Source of the DNA: JABMQB01 sp964575025
GTDB lineage: Bacteria > Bacteroidota > Bacteroidia > Bacteroidales > Prolixibacteraceae
Length of the DNA stretch: 64,000 bases
Assembly (NCBI GenBank): GCA_964575025.1
Contig: CAZNPV010000005.1
Coordinates: 53,696 to 117,695, forward strand
Direction of reading: 5' to 3'
Made by a program: the position numbers and the translations under genes. The notes under the pieces are model-generated. The model was given only the letters and a program-made list of their open reading frames with translations. It did not search any database and was not told the DNA's origin. Shown in pieces: positions 9,101 through 16,378 of this stretch. Position 1 is the first letter of the stretch, and each line of letters opens with the position of its first letter.

Positions 9101-9415
9101 ACCGGTTTCAAAAAGTTTCACTCCGCAATTCAGTGCCGTCTGCCCGCCAAAAGCAAGCAAAATGCCCTGAGGACGTTCTTTTTCAATTACTTTTTCTACA
9201 AAAAAAGGAGTCACCGGAAGAAAATAGATCTTGTCAGCAATGTGCTCTGAGGTCTGAATCGTCGCAATATTCGGATTGACCAGAACGGTTTCAATCCCTT
9301 CTTCCTTAAGTGCTTTCAATGCCTGGGACCCCGAATAGTCGAACTCTCCGGCTTCCCCGATTTTTAAAGCTCCTGAACCAAGAATGAGGGCTTTGCTAAT
9401 TTTATTTTTTATCAT
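6182..9415 (-). CDS. carB: Carbamoyl-phosphate synthase large subunit
   Basis: A 1077-residue subunit that makes carbamoyl phosphate from bicarbonate, ammonia (channelled from CarA) and two ATP, for arginine and pyrimidine synthesis. Two homologous ATP-grasp halves are visible (KALILGSGALKIGEAGEFDY near residue 9 and VVLGSGAYRIGSSVEFDW near 565), followed by an MGS-like allosteric domain from about residue 940. It lies 34 bp downstream of carA. The length is typical. It probably shares the carA promoter and its candidate attenuator. Confidence 0.98.
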   Translation of the reverse strand: MIKNKISKALILGSGALKIGEAGEFDYSGSQALKALKEEGIETVLVNPNIATIQTSEHIADKIYFLPVTPFFVEKVIEKERPQGILLAFGGQTALNCGVKLFETGILEKYNLKVLGTPVQSIIQTEDRQLFAKMLGEIDIKTPVSIACKSIEEAKAAVEKLDFPVILRAAYTLGGMGSGFCENREEMEKLASKALSYSPQILIEESIKGWKEVEYEVVRDRYDNCITVCNMENFDPLGIHTGESIVVAPSQTLSNAEYHKLRALSIKIIRKVGVIGECNVQFALDPESEDYRVIEVNARLSRSSALASKATGYPLAFVAAKLGLGYGLFELRNAVTKVTTACFEPALDYIVVKIPRWDLNKFTGVSKDIGSSMKSVGEIMAIGRSFEEAIQKGIRMVGVGMHGFVGNTGTIPPDEVDKELVTPTDRRILAIAEAFKNGYSIDRIYEKTKIDRWFLQKLNHIYRISKMLEQVPSIETLSEELLITAKKAGFSDFQIARLVEDSPNEKIRNDLIRVRNRRKEKGILPVVKQIDTLAGEYPAQTNYLYLTYNGTENDIDYTDDKKSVVVLGSGAYRIGSSVEFDWCSVNAINTIREVGYRSVMLNYNPETVSTDYDSCDRLYFDELSFERVMDVIDLEKPFGTIISMGGQIPNNLAMKLYQMGVTVLGTSPVNIDNAENREKFSSLLDRLDVDQPRWARLSTTEGIHKFTDKVGYPILIRPSYVLSGAAMNVVSNSDQLEHFLMQAANVSKEYPVVVTEFIEEAKEIEIDAVAREGEIIAYAISEHVEFAGVHSGDATIVFPPQKLYIETIRRIKKIARKIAKGLEISGPFNMQFLAKDNDIKVIECNLRASRSFPFVSKVMKINLIDIATKVMLGIPVEKPDKSLFELDYVGVKAPQFSFARLLNADPVLGVDMASTGEVGCIGESYYEAILKSMLSVGYTIPEKNILISSGPSRSKVELLQSAGMLVKRGYHLFATEGTHRFFRENGIENTLLHWPDEEDRHPNTLEYIRQKKIDLVINIPKNYTRRELKNGYQIRRDSIDFNIPLITNARVASAFIYAFCKLGEKDISVKSWDEYTN

Positions 9416-9449
9416 AACAATCTTGAATTGACGAGATACGATATTCGAA

Positions 9450-10559
9450 TTACGCGTTAGGTTTAGTTTGATTTAACCTTCGATTTGATGCCTTAATATT
9501 TTCAATAAAATCATCAAATAAAAATTCCGTATCGGTAGGTCCGCCGGAAGCTTCGGGATGAAACTGTGTAGAAAAAAACGGCATTGTTTTGTGCCTGATT
9601 CCTTCATTGGTCTGGTCATTCACATTGATAAAAAGAGGTTCCCAGTCTGCGGGCAACGATTCCGGTAAAACGGCATAGCCATGGTTTTGTGAAGTGATAA
9701 AACAACGGTTCGTCCCGGCAAGGAGAACAGGCTGGTTGTGGCTTCGGTGTCCGTATTTCAGCTTGTAGGTGTCGCCTCCGGCCGCTCTGGCAAGAAGCTG
9801 GTTGCCCAGGCAGATTCCCATAATGGGTCTCGGGTCTGAAAGAACCTTTCTGATGTTCTTAATCGTTTCTCCGCACATGGCGGGATCTCCCGGCCCGTTG
9901 GAGAGGAAAATACCGTCATAGGATTCCCGTGTGAAATCATAATCCCAGGGAACCCGGATCACTGTAGTATCCCTTTCCAGCAGGCAACGGATAATGTTGT
10001 ATTTCATTCCACAATCCACCAATACAACCTTGTGTTTTCCCCTGCCATAAACCTGCCGGTCCGTTATGCTCGCCCTGGCAACAAGATTTTCTTTGTTCGG
10101 ATCCCGGAAGGCTACTGCCTCTCCGTCAAATTCAATTTTCCCCAACATGGATCCTTTCTCCCTGAGAATCTTTGTCAGCGCCCTGGTATCAATATCAAAC
10201 AAACCTGGAACATCCGATTCTTTAAGCCATTCACCCAGACTTTTAATGGCATTCCAATGGCTGTATTCAAAAGAATAATCAGAAATGATCAATCCCAGAA
10301 CATGAACACGGGCGGATTCATAATGCCGGAAGATCCCATTCTCAGCTGTGTTCTCAGGAACTCCGTAATTGCCAACCATCGGGTAGGTCGAAACAAGAAT
10401 CTGACCCGTATAGGAAGGATCCGTAAGGCTTTCCGGATAACCGGTCATGGCGGTATAGAAAACAATCTCCCCGGCCACAGATCGATCAGAACCAAACGAT
10501 TTACCAATAAATGCTGTGCCGTCTTCCAAAACTAACCTTGCTTGTCTGCATCGTACCAT
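9450..10559 (-). CDS. carA: Carbamoyl-phosphate synthase small (glutaminase) subunit
   Basis: A 369-residue class I glutamine amidotransferase that releases ammonia from glutamine for CarB. The N-terminal CPSase domain (about 1-150) precedes the GATase domain with the nucleophile in GICLGNQ (about 245) and the His/Glu pair in FHPEASGG (about 335-340). The usual GHQ beside the nucleophile is GNQ here; the Cys-His-Glu triad is intact, so activity is expected. It is transcribed divergently from argR, with an intrinsic-terminator-like hairpin 17 bp before its start codon. Confidence 0.97.
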   Translation of the reverse strand: MVRCRQARLVLEDGTAFIGKSFGSDRSVAGEIVFYTAMTGYPESLTDPSYTGQILVSTYPMVGNYGVPENTAENGIFRHYESARVHVLGLIISDYSFEYSHWNAIKSLGEWLKESDVPGLFDIDTRALTKILREKGSMLGKIEFDGEAVAFRDPNKENLVARASITDRQVYGRGKHKVVLVDCGMKYNIIRCLLERDTTVIRVPWDYDFTRESYDGIFLSNGPGDPAMCGETIKNIRKVLSDPRPIMGICLGNQLLARAAGGDTYKLKYGHRSHNQPVLLAGTNRCFITSQNHGYAVLPESLPADWEPLFINVNDQTNEGIRHKTMPFFSTQFHPEASGGPTDTEFLFDDFIENIKASNRRLNQTKPNA

Positions 10560-10575
10560 TTTTCCGTTTTTTGTT

Positions 10576-10617
10576 AAAAAAAATGCGCCTGTACTATTTT
10601 ATGTAGTTCAAACGCAT
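10576..10617 (-). terminator. Candidate transcription attenuator in the carA leader
   Basis: Read on the minus strand, 10617-10604 pairs with 10596-10583 (14 positions, two G-U pairs, one A-A mismatch, seven-base loop). A run of seven U (10582-10576) follows directly. The carA ATG is only 17 bases further on, so termination here would block the operon. On the plus strand no T-run follows, so it is oriented toward carA, not argR. Confidence 0.55.
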
Positions 10618-10619
10618 CC

Positions 10620-10655
10620 CTATTGCGGTTTCTTTTTCCCGTTGATCTGATTCAT
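10620..10655 (-). CDS. Possible 11-codon leader peptide of carAB
   Basis: ATG at 10655 opens MNQINGKKKPQ and stops at 10620, two bases before the terminator-like stem. It contains two Gln, two Asn and three Lys codons; Gln is the CarA substrate. An even shorter ORF (MVKRN, 10678-10661) precedes it. A leader peptide is plausible from position, but the ORF is tiny and may be chance. Confidence 0.25.
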   Translation of the reverse strand: MNQINGKKKPQ

Positions 10656-10692
10656 CTCTTTTAGTTTCGCTTCACCATTTACGAATTGGCTG

Positions 10693-10700
10693 CAAAAATA
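10693..10700 (-). promoter_or_regulatory. Likely -7 element of the carA promoter
   Basis: On the minus strand this reads TATTTTTG, a full match to the TAnnTTTG -7 element. No TTTG is present at the -33 position. Transcription would start near 10687, giving a ~128-nt leader that includes the attenuator-like hairpin. The ARG boxes at 10737-10775 lie just upstream of it. Confidence 0.4.
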
Positions 10701-10736
10701 AAAATATTTACCGTAAATAATTTGATTTTATAAAGA

Positions 10737-10775
10737 AATGTATATTTTTGCACAAAAAATGCATATTTATACATT
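10737..10775 (+). promoter_or_regulatory. Tandem ARG boxes over the argR promoter
   Basis: Two 18-bp imperfect palindromes, 10737-10754 and 10758-10775, are separated by 3 bp, the geometry of E. coli ArgR operators. The second (AATGCATATTTATACATT) matches the E. coli-type consensus AATGAATAATTATTCATT at 15 of 18 positions. The first is weaker. The predicted -7 element TATTTTTG (10743-10750, with TTTG at 10721-10724) lies inside box 1, so ArgR binding should repress its own operon. Confidence 0.6.
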
Positions 10776-10777
10776 TA

Positions 10778-11257
10778 ATGAAACATAAATTGCAGCGTCA
10801 GGTAGCGATCAGGAAAGTAATTTCGAATGGTCACATACACAGTCAGGAGGAACTTTTGGATCAGTTAAGGCGTCTGGGCTTTGATCTGACCCAGGCAACC
10901 TTGTCGCGTGATTTAAAGAACCTGAAGGTAGCAAAAGTGCCGGACCCGTCCGGGGAGTATACCTATCTTATTCCGGAAGCAGGATCCCCGGGGAATAAAA
11001 CGTTGCAAAAGGTAAATTTTCTGGCGGATGGTTTTAAAGGGATTGATTTTTCAGGGAATATTGGGATCATAAAGACATTACCGGGTTATGCAAGCAGCAT
11101 TGCTTCGGTTATCGACAATGCCGGTTCATGGGGCATTATGGGGACAGTTGCCGGGGATGATACCATTCTGATTGTTTTGAGAGAAGGTGTTTCACAACGA
11201 GAACTACTGGATTCGTTGATTCTGATTATGCCGGCTTTGGAGAAGAAACTGGGATAA
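10778..11257 (+). CDS. argR: Arginine repressor ArgR
   Basis: A 159-residue regulator. The N-terminal winged helix (about 1-70; LTQATLSRDLKNL is the recognition region) binds ARG boxes. The C-terminal hexamerisation and arginine-binding domain carries the GTVAGDDTI motif (about 125-133). I use the ATG at 10778, since an upstream TTG (10748) would lie inside the promoter and ARG box 1. It heads the arginine/proline operon and is divergent from carAB, so it probably represses both in the presence of arginine. Confidence 0.95.
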   Translation: MKHKLQRQVAIRKVISNGHIHSQEELLDQLRRLGFDLTQATLSRDLKNLKVAKVPDPSGEYTYLIPEAGSPGNKTLQKVNFLADGFKGIDFSGNIGIIKTLPGYASSIASVIDNAGSWGIMGTVAGDDTILIVLREGVSQRELLDSLILIMPALEKKLG

Positions 11258-11338
11258 ATCCGGAAAAACATAAAAAGAGCATGCAGAATATGCAGGTTCG
11301 TACGATTGAATGTATCGTTAAGAACAGATAAGAGCAAC

Positions 11339-12019
11339 ATGAAACGAGAAATAAAAAACAGAATAAAAATAGAGATAGCAAACGAGGTTCACATCCCGTA
11401 CATTGATACCATTAATCAGGCTATTGAAGATGCTTCACAGGAGCGGGGGACAGGGATTGCCCGGCGGACTTATGAATACCTGAAAGAAAAGATGGTAGAG
11501 GGAAAAGCGATCATTGCCACGGATAAAGGCGGGAAGTTTGCCGGATTCTGTTACATCGAAACATGGGGGCATGGCCGGTTTGTTGCCAATTCCGGACTTA
11601 TTGTCACACCGGAATACAGAGGGTTGGGACTGGCAAAAGAGATCAAACGCCAGGCTTTTGCCTTATCGCGCAGGAGATATCCGGAAGCGAAAATTTTCGG
11701 TCTGACAACCGGCCTGGCTGTGATGAAAATTAACCATGAACTGGGATACCGGCCGGTGACCTTTTCCGAGCTGACCGATGAAGATGCCTTCTGGAAAGGG
11801 TGTTCCGGATGTGTAAACTACGACATCCTGGTCCGTACCGGCAGGACAAAATGCTTATGTACCGGTATGTTATACGATCCGGCATGGGAGAAAAGCAAAA
11901 AAAACGGCAAAATCAGAAAACGGTCCCTTCTGGATAGCATCAATAAGTTAAAACGGAAAAACAACAAAGTGGGAGGGATTAAATTTTTACCGATGATCTT
12001 TTCCCTGTTTAAAATATAA
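11339..12019 (+). CDS. GNAT acyltransferase of the arginine operon; candidate glutamate N-acyl(succinyl)transferase
   Basis: A 226-residue protein with one GNAT fold; the acyl-CoA site is TPEYRGLGLA (90-99). The ATG at 11339 is chosen over an upstream TTG. After the GNAT core comes a cysteine cluster C155-x2-C158-x13-C172-x-C174, followed by a basic tail. It sits between argR and argG, the place expected for the first acyl transfer of arginine synthesis. The operon has no argA or argJ of usual type and uses a succinylornithine-type transcarbamylase. I infer that it makes N-succinyl- (or N-acetyl-) glutamate. The cysteines could bind metal or sense something; this is unproven. Confidence 0.65.
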   Translation: MKREIKNRIKIEIANEVHIPYIDTINQAIEDASQERGTGIARRTYEYLKEKMVEGKAIIATDKGGKFAGFCYIETWGHGRFVANSGLIVTPEYRGLGLAKEIKRQAFALSRRRYPEAKIFGLTTGLAVMKINHELGYRPVTFSELTDEDAFWKGCSGCVNYDILVRTGRTKCLCTGMLYDPAWEKSKKNGKIRKRSLLDSINKLKRKNNKVGGIKFLPMIFSLFKI

Positions 12020-12036
12020 AGCAAGAAATATCTTCT

Positions 12037-13245
12037 ATGAAAGAAAAAGTTGTGTTGGCATTCAGTGGGGGATTAGACACCTCCTTTTGTGTAAAATATT
12101 TATCCAAAGAAAAAGGATTTGATGTATACACAGTTCTGGCAAATACCGGAGGGTTCTCCCGGAAGGAGCTGGCTGAGATTGAAAAGAAGGCATACCGGCT
12201 TGGAGCCAGGGAGCATGTGGCGCTCGATATTACCGGTACATATTATGAAAAATGCATCCGGTACATGGTCTATGGAAATGTACTGAGGAACAATACATAT
12301 CCGGTTTCCGTAAGTTCTGAACGTGTTTTTCAGGCAATGGCTGTTATTGAGTATGCAAAAAAGAATGGGGTCCGTTATGTAGCCCATGGAAGTACTGGTG
12401 CAGGCAATGATCAGATCCGGTTTGATCTGACTTTTCAGGTGCTGGCTCCTGAAATAGAAATACTTACTCCGGTACGTGATCTTTCCTTAAGCAGAGAACA
12501 GGAAATCGGATTTCTCAGAAAATATGGGATTGAGGAGGATTTTGAAAAAATGCAGTATTCGATCAATCAGGGGCTCTGGGGAACCAGTATTGGGGGGAAA
12601 GAAACACTGACTTCAAAAGATCCCTTGCCGGAGGAAGCTTACCCCAACCCGTTACAGAAAAAGGACCGTCAGACAATGGACCTGGATTTTGTAAAGGGAG
12701 AAGTAACGGCTGTTAACGGGAAGAAATATCCCGACGGGATTAAGGCCATTCAGGCGTTGGATAAAATAGTTACCCCCTACGCCATTGGGCGTGATATCCA
12801 TGTGGGTGATACGATGCTGGGTATTAAGGGGCGTGTTGCTTTTGAAGCCGCTGCACCACTGATCATTATTAAGGCACACCACCTGCTGGAAAAACATACC
12901 CTCACCAAATGGCAGATGTACTGGAAGGATCAACTGGCTAACTGGTATGGGATGTTTCTGCACGAATCTCAATACCACGAACCGGTGATGCGGGATATGG
13001 AGAAATTCCTTGAAAGCAGTCAGAAAAATGTAACCGGGAAAGTATATGTTGGATTAAAACCGTATCATTTTGATCTGCTCGGGATTGAATCGGAACATGA
13101 TCTGATGGAATCCGGTTTTGGCGCTTATGGAGAACAAAGCGGAGCATGGACCGGCGAGGATGTCAAAGGATATACCCATATTATGGCAACCCCCCAAAGA
13201 ATTTTTTATGCAGTAAACAAACAGGATACAAAATGGGATCAATGA
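12037..13245 (+). CDS. argG: Argininosuccinate synthase
   Basis: A 402-residue enzyme joining citrulline and aspartate with ATP to give argininosuccinate, which ArgH (24752-26083) splits. The N-terminal PP-loop motif AFSGGLDTS (about 9-17) binds ATP, and GSTGAGNDQIRF (about 118-129) is the family's second signature. Its stop overlaps the argC start codon as ATGA, which indicates translational coupling. The length is normal. Confidence 0.97.
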   Translation: MKEKVVLAFSGGLDTSFCVKYLSKEKGFDVYTVLANTGGFSRKELAEIEKKAYRLGAREHVALDITGTYYEKCIRYMVYGNVLRNNTYPVSVSSERVFQAMAVIEYAKKNGVRYVAHGSTGAGNDQIRFDLTFQVLAPEIEILTPVRDLSLSREQEIGFLRKYGIEEDFEKMQYSINQGLWGTSIGGKETLTSKDPLPEEAYPNPLQKKDRQTMDLDFVKGEVTAVNGKKYPDGIKAIQALDKIVTPYAIGRDIHVGDTMLGIKGRVAFEAAAPLIIIKAHHLLEKHTLTKWQMYWKDQLANWYGMFLHESQYHEPVMRDMEKFLESSQKNVTGKVYVGLKPYHFDLLGIESEHDLMESGFGAYGEQSGAWTGEDVKGYTHIMATPQRIFYAVNKQDTKWDQ

Positions 13246-14210
13246 TAAAAGCAGGAATCATAGGAGGAGCCGGTTACACCGGAGGGGAACTGATACGGCT
13301 GCTGTTGAATCACCCCGGGGTGGAAACGGAATTTATCCAAAGTACAAGCCATGCAGGGGATCTGGTTAGCGATGTGCATAGCGGTCTTTTCGGAGAAACC
13401 CGCATGCGCTTTTCCGGATCTGCAGATTTGGAGGCTGTGGATGTTCTGTTTTTATGCATGGGACATAAACGATCCGAAGAATTTGTGACAAGCCATGCAA
13501 TTCCTGAGCGAGTAAAGATTGTTGACCTGAGCCGGGATTTCCGCCTGAAACCGGATAACCAGGGGTTTGTTTACGGACTTCCTGAGCTTAACCGGGAAGC
13601 GATCCGGAAGGCCCGTAAGATTGCGAATCCCGGGTGTTTTGCCACCGGCATTGAACTGGCACTTCTGCCACTGGCTGCAAAGGGTTCGATCCGGGATGAA
13701 TTGCATGTTCATGCCATCACAGGATCCACCGGTGCCGGACAATCCCTGTCGGCTACAGTTCATTTTAGCTGGAGACACAATAACCTTTCAGCATATAAGA
13801 TGTTTCAGCACCCGCACCAGGAAGAGATTATCCAGAGTATTCAACAATTACAACCGGGTTTTAATTCAGATCTGAATTTTATCCCCTTTCGGGGCAATTT
13901 TACAAGAGGCATTTTTGTCTCTGTATATACCAGCTATTCAGGATCTGAGGAAGAAGCCAGGAGGATGTACTCAGCTTATTACAGAAACCATCCTTTTGTT
14001 TTTATTGCTGAAAAACATCCGGATCTGAAACAGGTGGTAAACACGAACAAAGCGGTCTTATACCTTGAAAAACAGAAAAATAAATTGATCGTACTGTCCC
14101 TCACAGACAACCTGTTAAAAGGAGCTTCAGGACAAGCGGTACAGAATATGAATCTGCTTTTTGGTTTACCTGAAGAAACAGGATTGATCCTTAAACCGGT
14201 TGTGTTTTAG
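13242..14210 (+). CDS. argC: N-acyl-gamma-glutamyl-phosphate reductase
   Basis: A 322-residue NADPH-dependent enzyme reducing N-acylglutamyl phosphate to the semialdehyde. The N-terminal Rossmann motif GGAGYTGGELIRLLL and the catalytic cysteine in NPGCFATG (about residue 131) are present. I use the ATG at 13242, which overlaps the argG stop (ATGA); another ATG lies at 13233. The acyl group handled is probably succinyl, to match the transcarbamylase in this operon. Confidence 0.95.
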   Translation: MIKAGIIGGAGYTGGELIRLLLNHPGVETEFIQSTSHAGDLVSDVHSGLFGETRMRFSGSADLEAVDVLFLCMGHKRSEEFVTSHAIPERVKIVDLSRDFRLKPDNQGFVYGLPELNREAIRKARKIANPGCFATGIELALLPLAAKGSIRDELHVHAITGSTGAGQSLSATVHFSWRHNNLSAYKMFQHPHQEEIIQSIQQLQPGFNSDLNFIPFRGNFTRGIFVSVYTSYSGSEEEARRMYSAYYRNHPFVFIAEKHPDLKQVVNTNKAVLYLEKQKNKLIVLSLTDNLLKGASGQAVQNMNLLFGLPEETGLILKPVVF

Positions 14211-14239
14211 CATTGCATGGGGCACTTGATTCAGTACAG

Positions 14240-14271
14240 ATCTTCTTTGTTTCCCCGGAAAATGAGAAGAT
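14240..14271 (+). promoter_or_regulatory. Symmetrical hairpin between argC and argD
   Basis: A 7-bp stem (14240-14246 with 14265-14271), a 3x3 internal loop and an inner TTTCC/GGAAA stem lie in the 93-bp gap inside the operon. No T-run follows. It may be an mRNA processing or stability element that sets relative expression of upstream and downstream genes. Confidence 0.35.
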
Positions 14272-14303
14272 TACGCTGAAAGAAATGTAGAAAATCAAAA
14301 CAT

Positions 14304-15461
14304 ATGAATTTATTTGATGTATATCCATTATTTGATATAACCCCTGTAAAAGCATCAGGGTGTAATGTATGGGATTCAGAGGGAAACAAATACCTTGATT
14401 TCTATGGGGGCCATGCGGTCATTTCAATCGGTCACAGCCACCCTTACTATATGAAGCTCATTACTGAACAATTGCATCGGATCGGTTTTTATTCCAATTC
14501 AGTAAAGAACCCGCTTCAGGTTGAACTTGCCGGCAAGCTGGGGGAGCTTTCAGGGTATGATGATTACCAGCTGTTTTTATGCAATTCCGGTGCCGAGGCC
14601 AACGAAAATGCCATTAAATTGTCTTCCTTTGTAACGGGGAGGAAAAAGTTTTTAAGTTTCACAAAGGGTTTTCACGGAAGAACTTCGGCAGCAGTGGCAC
14701 TTACGGATAATCCGAAAATTGTAGCTCCTGTGAATAAGACTGAAAATGCACTGATCCTGCCTCTTAATGATCTGAAAGCCGTTGAAAAAGCTTTCTCAGA
14801 GCATGAAGTTGCAGCCGTGATCATTGAAGGAATCCAGGGGATTGGGGGAATTCATATTCCGGAGAGGAATTTTTTGACGGAACTCAGAAAAATTACTACC
14901 CGGGAAGGAAGCCTCCTGATTGTGGATGAGATCCAGTCAGGTTACGGGCGAAGCGGTAAATTTTTTGCTCATCAGTATACAGGTATTAAACCAGACATCA
15001 TTACAACCGCCAAAGGAATGGGCAACGGATTTCCAATTGGTGGAGTGATGATAGCCCCGGAAATAAAACCCTGGCATGGAATGTTGGGAACAACTTTTGG
15101 AGGGAATCATCTCGCTTGTGCTGCAGCTATTGCTGTGCTGGATGTATTTAAAAACGAAAGACTGATAGAAAATGCGGCTGAAACAGGGGTTTTTCTGATG
15201 GAAAAACTGAAAAAACTCGGCCCCGGAATTACCGTGCGTGGAAAAGGGCTGATGATCGGACTGGAATTTCAGCATACGGTAAAAGAAATTCGCTCGGAAA
15301 TGCTGACCAGGCATAAAATATTCACCGGAGTATCGGGTGATCATGTGATCAGGCTTTTGCCTCCCCTCTGTTTGAGCCGAAAACAGGCAGGCCTGTTTAT
15401 CGAAGCCTTTGAAAAGGTGTGGACCCACAGAAGCCTTTCGGGGGCTCTACAGAGTGAATAA
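14304..15461 (+). CDS. argD: N-acyl(acetyl/succinyl)ornithine aminotransferase
   Basis: A 385-residue class III PLP aminotransferase forming N-acylornithine from the semialdehyde and glutamate. Visible signatures are the cofactor-aspartate region IVDEIQSGYGRSG (about 210-222), the PLP lysine in TTAKGMGNGFPIGG (Lys about 237), and the GTTFGGNHLAC segment. It follows argC by 93 bp and precedes proC. The family includes enzymes using acetyl- or succinylornithine; succinyl is favoured here by context. Confidence 0.95.
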   Translation: MNLFDVYPLFDITPVKASGCNVWDSEGNKYLDFYGGHAVISIGHSHPYYMKLITEQLHRIGFYSNSVKNPLQVELAGKLGELSGYDDYQLFLCNSGAEANENAIKLSSFVTGRKKFLSFTKGFHGRTSAAVALTDNPKIVAPVNKTENALILPLNDLKAVEKAFSEHEVAAVIIEGIQGIGGIHIPERNFLTELRKITTREGSLLIVDEIQSGYGRSGKFFAHQYTGIKPDIITTAKGMGNGFPIGGVMIAPEIKPWHGMLGTTFGGNHLACAAAIAVLDVFKNERLIENAAETGVFLMEKLKKLGPGITVRGKGLMIGLEFQHTVKEIRSEMLTRHKIFTGVSGDHVIRLLPPLCLSRKQAGLFIEAFEKVWTHRSLSGALQSE

Positions 15462-15496
15462 AGCAAATTGGATGTTATGTTTTACAATATGGAACG

Positions 15497-16297
15497 ATGG
15501 AAAAGAAAAAAATAGCAATTATCGGAGCCGGAAATATGGGAAGTGCCATAGTGAACGGACTCCTGAAATCAGAATTTGTTGGAGCTTCGGATATCTATGT
15601 GTCCGATCCGAAAGAGACAGCCCTCCAGGAATTAGCATCCGGAGGAGTGAACATTTCTGTTTGTAATTCCGAAGTGGTTAGCAAGGCCGGGGTTGTGATC
15701 CTGGCCGTAAAACCCTACCATTACAAAGCAGTGGTGCAGGATATAAAAGCAGAATTGACACCCGATAAGATCTTAATTTCCATTGTGGCAGGGGTGGGAA
15801 TAACAGACCTGGAAGCGATAGCCGGAAACCACATTCCCATTTTCCGGGCAATGCCCAATACAGCCATCTCGCTTCAGGAGTCTCTGACCTGTATATCTGC
15901 AAACGGGAATACAGGACCCCATAAACAGTTTGTCATGGAGATGTTTGATCATCTGGGGAAAACAGTTCTTATCAATGAAGAGTTGATGGCCGCTGCAACG
16001 GTTTTGTCCTCCTGTGGAATTGCTTTCGCATTGCGGTATATCCGGGCAGCTATGCAGGGGGGGATCGAAATCGGCTTCGGAGCCGAAACAGCCCAGCTTA
16101 TAACGGCACAAACCGTTAAAGGAGCTACCGAGCTGATCATGCAAACCGGACATCACCCCGAAAGGGAAATCGATAAAGTAACGACTCCCCGGGGGGTGAC
16201 CATTACCGGCCTCAATGAAATGGAACACAAAGGATTCAGCTCATCCCTGATTCAGGGATTGTTGGCTTCATACAACAAAATAAATAAATTGCAGTAA
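15497..16297 (+). CDS. proC: Pyrroline-5-carboxylate reductase
   Basis: A 266-residue NAD(P)H enzyme carrying out the last step of proline synthesis. The N-terminal GAGNMGSAI dinucleotide motif is clear, and the C-terminal signature TTPRGVTITGLNEME (about 228-242) is the ProC dimer/active-site motif. Its place between argD and proB makes the operon a combined arginine/proline unit, with glutamate as common precursor. Confidence 0.96.
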   Translation: MEKKKIAIIGAGNMGSAIVNGLLKSEFVGASDIYVSDPKETALQELASGGVNISVCNSEVVSKAGVVILAVKPYHYKAVVQDIKAELTPDKILISIVAGVGITDLEAIAGNHIPIFRAMPNTAISLQESLTCISANGNTGPHKQFVMEMFDHLGKTVLINEELMAAATVLSSCGIAFALRYIRAAMQGGIEIGFGAETAQLITAQTVKGATELIMQTGHHPEREIDKVTTPRGVTITGLNEMEHKGFSSSLIQGLLASYNKINKLQ

Positions 16298-16378
16298 CCG
16301 GGGCGAGTTCCATCGAATACCATTAAGATTATTAATAGAATGAGATAAATACATCTAAAAGCATACAATTTTAATAAG

